DNA from: an uncultured Gallionellaceae bacterium
Lineage (GTDB): Bacteria > Pseudomonadota > Gammaproteobacteria > Burkholderiales > Sulfuricellaceae
DNA: 7,309 nt
Assembly: GCA_937873435.1 (NCBI GenBank)
Contig: CALMWM010000211.1
Location: 1-7,309 of the forward strand
Reading direction: 5' to 3'
Numbering within the stretch: position 1 is the first letter of the stretch; every line of letters starts with the position of its first letter. The translations under genes were made by a program, and so were the position numbers. This document shows positions 4,143 to 7,309 of the stretch, in pieces. The notes beneath the pieces were generated by a model. That model was not told where the DNA came from. It worked only from the letters and a program-made list of their open reading frames with translations, and did no database searches.

Positions 4143-6248
4143 ATGACCGAGTTGCCAGACACAGCACCCGCCGACTTGCTACGCTCACTCACAGTCCTGT
4201 ATGTCGAGGATGATCCCGAGATTCGCCGCCAACTCGTTCTGTTCCTGTCGCGTCGAGTGGGTACCCTGCTGGTGGCTGAAAACGGCCAGGAAGGGCTGGA
4301 GCAATTTCGCCAGCACCGCCCCGAGGTGGTGATTACCGACATCGTCATGCCCCTGATGGACGGTCTGAAAATGGCCGAGGGCATCAAGGCAATCGATAAT
4401 GACATTCCGGTGATTGTTACCACGGCGTTCAACGATCAGGATTTTTTCCTCAACGCCATCGAAGTCGGCATCGACCACTACGTGCTCAAGCCGATCCACC
4501 TGGATTCCCTGCTGGACGCCATCCGCAAGGCAGCGAAAAATGTTTTCCAGCAACGCGTCATCGACAGCAAAAACCGTGCATTGCAGTTGGCTGCAACAGT
4601 ATTCGAGAGCAGCGTCGAAGGGATCATGATCACCAATCGGGATAACGAAATCATCTCGACCAACCGCGCCCTCAGCGAGATCTCCGGTTACAGCGCAGAT
4701 GAAGTCATGGGAAAAAACCCTCGCATACTCTCATCAGGACGTCACGACCGGATTTTTTACCGCGAGATGTGGAATACGCTACAGGAAAGCGGCCACTGGC
4801 AAGGCGAGCTATGGAACCGGCGCAAGAACGGCGAGATTTTCCCGCAATTCCTGACGATCAGCGTCGAACGTGACAAACGGGGTGAGGTCGCCCATTACAT
4901 CGGCCTGTTTACCGACATTTCCCAGCGCAAATATGACGAGGAACGTATCGAGCGTCTGGCCTATTACGATCCGCTCACCGATCTTCCCAACCGCGTGCTG
5001 CTCCAAGACAGGCTGGCGCGCGTGCTTGCCAACGCGCAACGCGACCAGCATTCAGCGGCGATCCTGATGCTCGATCTCGACCGCTTCAAAAACATCAATG
5101 AATCACTCGGACATAACGTCGGCGATTCGGTATTGCAAGCCGTGGCGGATCGTTTGCGTTCCTGTGTGCGCGAGGCGGACACGGTCGCGCGCCTGGGCGG
5201 TGACGAATACCTGGTGGTCATGGGGGATATGGATAATGCCCAGGATGCCGCCCAAGTTGCCCAAAAGATCCTGAGTGCGTTTAATTCTCCGGTAACGGTA
5301 GACGGCAAGGAGTTGGGCGTCACTTTGAGCATCGGCATCAGCGTTTTCCCCAATGACGGCGAAGACGAACAGACCCTGATGAAAAATGCCGATTCGGCGG
5401 TGTACAGCGCCAAGGAAGCGGGGCGCAACACCTATCAGTTCTACACCCGCGACATGAATGCCAGCATGTTGGAAACCCTGATGATCGAGAACGCGCTGCG
5501 GCGCGCGCTGGAGCGCCAGGAACTACGCTTGTTTTTCCAGCCACAGGTCGACCTGACTAGCGGTAAGATCATCGGCGCCGAGGCGTTGATTCGCTGGATG
5601 CACCCGGAACAGGGGCTGCTTGCGCCGTGCAGTTTTATCCCGATTGCTGAGGATTCCGGGCTGATCGTTCCCATAGGCGAATGGGTGCTGCGCGACGCTT
5701 GCCGTCATTTGAAAGCCTGGCAAAATGCCGGCTTTACTGATCTGACCGTAGCGGTCAACATGTCGGCGGTGCAGTTCCGCCAGGAGAACCTGGCCGAGCG
5801 CATTATCGCCATCGGCAGCGAAACCGGAATCGACTTGCAGCATCTCGAACTGGAACTGACCGAGAGCATGATCATGCATAATGCAGAAGCGATGATAGAA
5901 AGCATGAATGTGTTGAAAGCGCTCAACCTGAAATTGTCGATTGACGATTTCGGTACGGGGTATTCATCTTTAAGCTATCTGAAGCGCTTTCCGATCGACA
6001 AACTCAAAATCGACCGCTCTTTCGTCAACGACATCACCGAAAACCCCGCCGATCTGGCAATCAGCAAAGTCATCATCGACCTCGCGCGCAACCTCAACAT
6101 GCGAGCCATTGCCGAAGGTGTGGAAACCGCCGAACAATTGCGGCTATTGCGTGAGAATGGCTGCGATGAAATCCAAGGGTATTATTTCAGCAAGCCGGTA
6201 CCAGCGGAAGAGTTCGAAGCAATGCTGCGCGCAGGCAAGCATCTTTAA
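4143..6248 (+). CDS. Response regulator with PAS, GGDEF and EAL domains (c-di-GMP cyclase/phosphodiesterase)
   Basis: A 701-residue cytosolic protein that should control cyclic di-GMP. Domains in order: receiver (about 13-135; E22-D23-D24, phospho-acceptor D66, T93/T94, K116 in Y-V-L-K-P); PAS with its C-terminal linker (about 147-270, including G-K-N-P-R-I-L-S-S-G and Y-I-G-L-F-T-D-I-S); GGDEF (about 271-435); EAL (about 445-695). The cyclase signature is G352-G-D-E-Y356, with Tyr replacing the usual Phe, and the RxxD inhibitory site is intact (R343-E-A-D346). The EAL domain keeps its catalytic set: E480-A-L, N539, E571/E574 in L-T-E-S, D601-D602 in D-D-F-G-T-G-Y-S-S, K622-I-D624, E658 in A-E-G-V-E-T and Q678-G-Y. 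Both activities are therefore possible. ATG 4143 aligns with the start of the upstream paralogue; a TTG at 4062 would add 27 unrelated residues. No clear Shine-Dalgarno precedes 4143. Confidence 0.95.
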   Translation: MTELPDTAPADLLRSLTVLYVEDDPEIRRQLVLFLSRRVGTLLVAENGQEGLEQFRQHRPEVVITDIVMPLMDGLKMAEGIKAIDNDIPVIVTTAFNDQDFFLNAIEVGIDHYVLKPIHLDSLLDAIRKAAKNVFQQRVIDSKNRALQLAATVFESSVEGIMITNRDNEIISTNRALSEISGYSADEVMGKNPRILSSGRHDRIFYREMWNTLQESGHWQGELWNRRKNGEIFPQFLTISVERDKRGEVAHYIGLFTDISQRKYDEERIERLAYYDPLTDLPNRVLLQDRLARVLANAQRDQHSAAILMLDLDRFKNINESLGHNVGDSVLQAVADRLRSCVREADTVARLGGDEYLVVMGDMDNAQDAAQVAQKILSAFNSPVTVDGKELGVTLSIGISVFPNDGEDEQTLMKNADSAVYSAKEAGRNTYQFYTRDMNASMLETLMIENALRRALERQELRLFFQPQVDLTSGKIIGAEALIRWMHPEQGLLAPCSFIPIAEDSGLIVPIGEWVLRDACRHLKAWQNAGFTDLTVAVNMSAVQFRQENLAERIIAIGSETGIDLQHLELELTESMIMHNAEAMIESMNVLKALNLKLSIDDFGTGYSSLSYLKRFPIDKLKIDRSFVNDITENPADLAISKVIIDLARNLNMRAIAEGVETAEQLRLLRENGCDEIQGYYFSKPVPAEEFEAMLRAGKHL

Positions 6249-6257
6249 ACACCGCAT

Positions 6258-6288
6258 GTTGGGTAAGCGCCAAAGCTGCTCACCCAAC
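6258..6288. repeat. REP-like palindrome after the c-di-GMP gene
   Basis: GTTGGGTAAGC (6258-6268) pairs with GCTCACCCAAC (6278-6288) over 11 positions with one A-C mismatch, around a 9-base loop. No T run follows (CCACATCG), so it is not a classic intrinsic terminator, though it may stabilise the 3' end of the upstream mRNA. GTTGGGT...ACCCAAC hairpins resemble dispersed REP-type elements known between genes in many proteobacteria. Only one copy is in this window. Confidence 0.6.
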
Positions 6289-6328
6289 CCACATCGTTCA
6301 GCGCTCCGAACTTAGGACTTTAGCCTCA

Positions 6329-7108
6329 ATGTCGATACTCACCGCCATCATCCTGGCCAGCCTGTTCGGCGGTGCGTTGAGCATCGCCGTCGCCGCGCTG
6401 TTCGCCTTTTCCGCCCGTCCCGAATGGGTGCCGATGCTGGTCAGTTATGCCATCGGCGCCTTACTGGGGGCTGCCTTCCTCGAAATTCTGCCGCACGCTT
6501 TCGAGTTGTCGAAAAACATCGAGCACACCGCTGCCACCATCCTGTTCGGCATTTTGCTGTTTTTCGTGCTGGAGAAACTCGTCTTGTGGCGCCATTGCCA
6601 CGTTGGCGACGAGTGCGAAGCGCACGGCGCGGATCGTGACCACGGACACGATCATGGCCGTAGCGGCCTGATGATCATGATCGGCGACACCTTTCACAAT
6701 TTCGTCGACGGCATCATCATTGCCGCGGCTTTCATCGCCGATTTCCAGACCGGCGCGGTCACAGCGCTGGCCATCATTGCCCACGAAATTCCGCAGGAAG
6801 TCGGCGATTTTCTGATCTTGCTGCACTCTGGTTACACCAAACGCCAAGCCTTCCTGCTCAACCTCATTTCCAGCCTGGCGACGCTGGTCGGTGGAATCCT
6901 CGCCTATTTCACGCTGCAATCGCTACAGGACTGGACACCGTTCTTTCTCGGCATCGCAGCGGCAAGCATGATCTACGTGGCGGTAGCCGACCTGATACCC
7001 GGCCTGCACAAACGCGCTGAGTTACGCGCCACGTTACAACAGGCATTATTGATCGGGATGGGAATCGGGTCGATCTGGATGGTGAAGGCTGTGCTGGGGG
7101 TGGACTAG
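6329..7108 (+). CDS. ZIP-family divalent metal (probably zinc) transporter
   Basis: A 259-residue inner-membrane protein that should import zinc or a similar divalent cation. About eight hydrophobic segments are visible (roughly residues 4-26, 35-57, 67-87, 113-137, 142-163, 172-195, 203-222 and 238-256), the ZIP topology. The metal site is formed by H123-N-F-V-D-G128 in segment 4 and H152-E-I-P-Q-E157 in segment 5. The latter resembles the H-E-x-P-H-E motif of the LIV-1 subgroup with Gln in place of the second His. A His/Cys/Asp-rich loop (about 89-109: H89, C90, H91, C96, H99, H105, H107, H109) between segments 3 and 4 is typical of ZIP metal-gathering loops. The ATG at 6329 has AGGA at 6314-6317, a long 11 bases away. 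It appears monocistronic, and no Zur-like site was evident. The exact metal cannot be told from sequence. Confidence 0.92.
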   Translation: MSILTAIILASLFGGALSIAVAALFAFSARPEWVPMLVSYAIGALLGAAFLEILPHAFELSKNIEHTAATILFGILLFFVLEKLVLWRHCHVGDECEAHGADRDHGHDHGRSGLMIMIGDTFHNFVDGIIIAAAFIADFQTGAVTALAIIAHEIPQEVGDFLILLHSGYTKRQAFLLNLISSLATLVGGILAYFTLQSLQDWTPFFLGIAAASMIYVAVADLIPGLHKRAELRATLQQALLIGMGIGSIWMVKAVLGVD

Positions 7109-7200
7109 TACTGCCGACGAATCGGCTAGCGAGTCCGACCACCTTTGTCCCATTTCAACTAACCCATTGATCCATCGGCATCATATAGCCGCACAGGAGT

Positions 7201-7230
7201 TTAGCGAGGCAGCGGTAATTACGTTATCAT
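7201..7230 (+). promoter_or_regulatory. Possible promoter for the gene starting at 7273
   Basis: TTAGCG (7201-7206, 3 of 6) and TATCAT (7225-7230, 5 of 6) are 18 bases apart, predicting a start near 7237 and a leader of about 36 bases. The spacer holds an 8-base palindrome, GTAATTAC (7215-7222). The rest of 7109-7200 contains only a weak hairpin (7113-7126) and no gene. Confidence 0.3.
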
Positions 7231-7256
7231 AGAAACATGTCATCGGAATATTCGGT

Positions 7257-7263
7257 AGGAGGA
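7257..7263 (+). promoter_or_regulatory. Strong Shine-Dalgarno deciding the start at 7273
   Basis: AGGAGGA lies nine bases before ATG 7273. An in-frame ATG at 7237 has no comparable site, so 7273 is the preferred start. Confidence 0.7.
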
Positions 7264-7272
7264 CTGTCGCAA

Positions 7273-7309
7273 ATGAACAATCCGCAGCGAAGAATACCCC
7301 GCCACAATG
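7273..7309 (+). CDS. Start of an unidentified protein (cut by window edge)
   Basis: Only twelve codons are in view (MNNPQRRIPRHN), which is too little to name the product. The strong ribosome binding site at 7257-7263, the nearby promoter-like boxes and the open frame to the window edge support a real gene start. The N-terminus is basic and polar. It could precede a membrane segment or a soluble domain, and the visible residues do not decide this. Confidence 0.55.
   Translation, partial: MNNPQRRIPRHN

Noticed and set aside
4964..5431. Minus-strand open frame of 155 codons inside the GGDEF region
   Set aside because: It is a Ser/Arg-rich shadow of a conserved domain; high G+C opens such frames.
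6461..6919. Minus-strand open frame of 152 codons opposite the ZIP transporter
   Set aside because: It is antisense to conserved transporter motifs, with no promoter or ribosome binding site.
7113..7126. Hairpin GCCGA-CGAA-TCGGC as a terminator for the ZIP gene
   Set aside because: It is only a 5-bp stem with no T tract, too weak to support.

Overview
The window reads like a chromosomal segment of a betaproteobacterium. This rests on moderately high G+C in most genes, a CheZ with the canonical catalytic and CheY-binding motifs, a YecA-like UPF0149 protein with a SEC-C tail, and a c-di-GMP protein of the REC-PAS-GGDEF-EAL type. The phylum-level call is an inference from protein character; I could not run a search. 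No mobile element, CRISPR array or phage gene is visible.

Layout. Positions 1-227 (minus) hold the N-terminal 75 codons of queA, cut by the window edge. A divergent promoter at 257-285 drives a class II tRNA-Leu(CAA) at 299-385, which ends in a good intrinsic terminator (393-415). Next comes a lower-G+C stretch with one unrecognised 138-residue protein on the minus strand (537-953). Divergent from it, at 1073-1555, is a small cysteine-rich redox-type protein of the C_GCAxxG_C_C family. It meets cheZ (minus, 1557-2192) tail to tail with one base between the stop codons. Upstream of cheZ on the same strand is a UPF0149/YecA-like protein (2267-2965).

Positions 2966-3263 are a regulatory region with an A/T tract, a CTAGG-N7-CCTAG dyad and an extended -10 promoter. 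It leads into two plus-strand signalling genes: a REC-PAS response regulator without an output domain (3264-4049) and a REC-PAS-GGDEF-EAL protein (4143-6248). Their REC domains align without gaps and are about 54% identical by hand count, so they look like a tandem duplication. A dispersed-type palindrome (6258-6288) separates them from a ZIP-family metal transporter (6329-7108). The last 37 bases begin another gene with a strong Shine-Dalgarno.

How it may work together. The two response regulators form the core of the window. The second should make and/or break c-di-GMP under phosphorylation and PAS control. The first may be a competitor, partner or phosphate sink for the same unseen kinase. 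CheZ, a CheY-P phosphatase, is encoded two genes away on the other strand, and both REC domains carry CheY-like Tyr-Val-x-Lys-Pro segments; a functional link is conjecture. The most unusual features are this tandem pair with a shared GTCTAGGC sequence near both starts, and the AT-richer orphan gene beside the tRNA. I see no clear case for an entirely new system.
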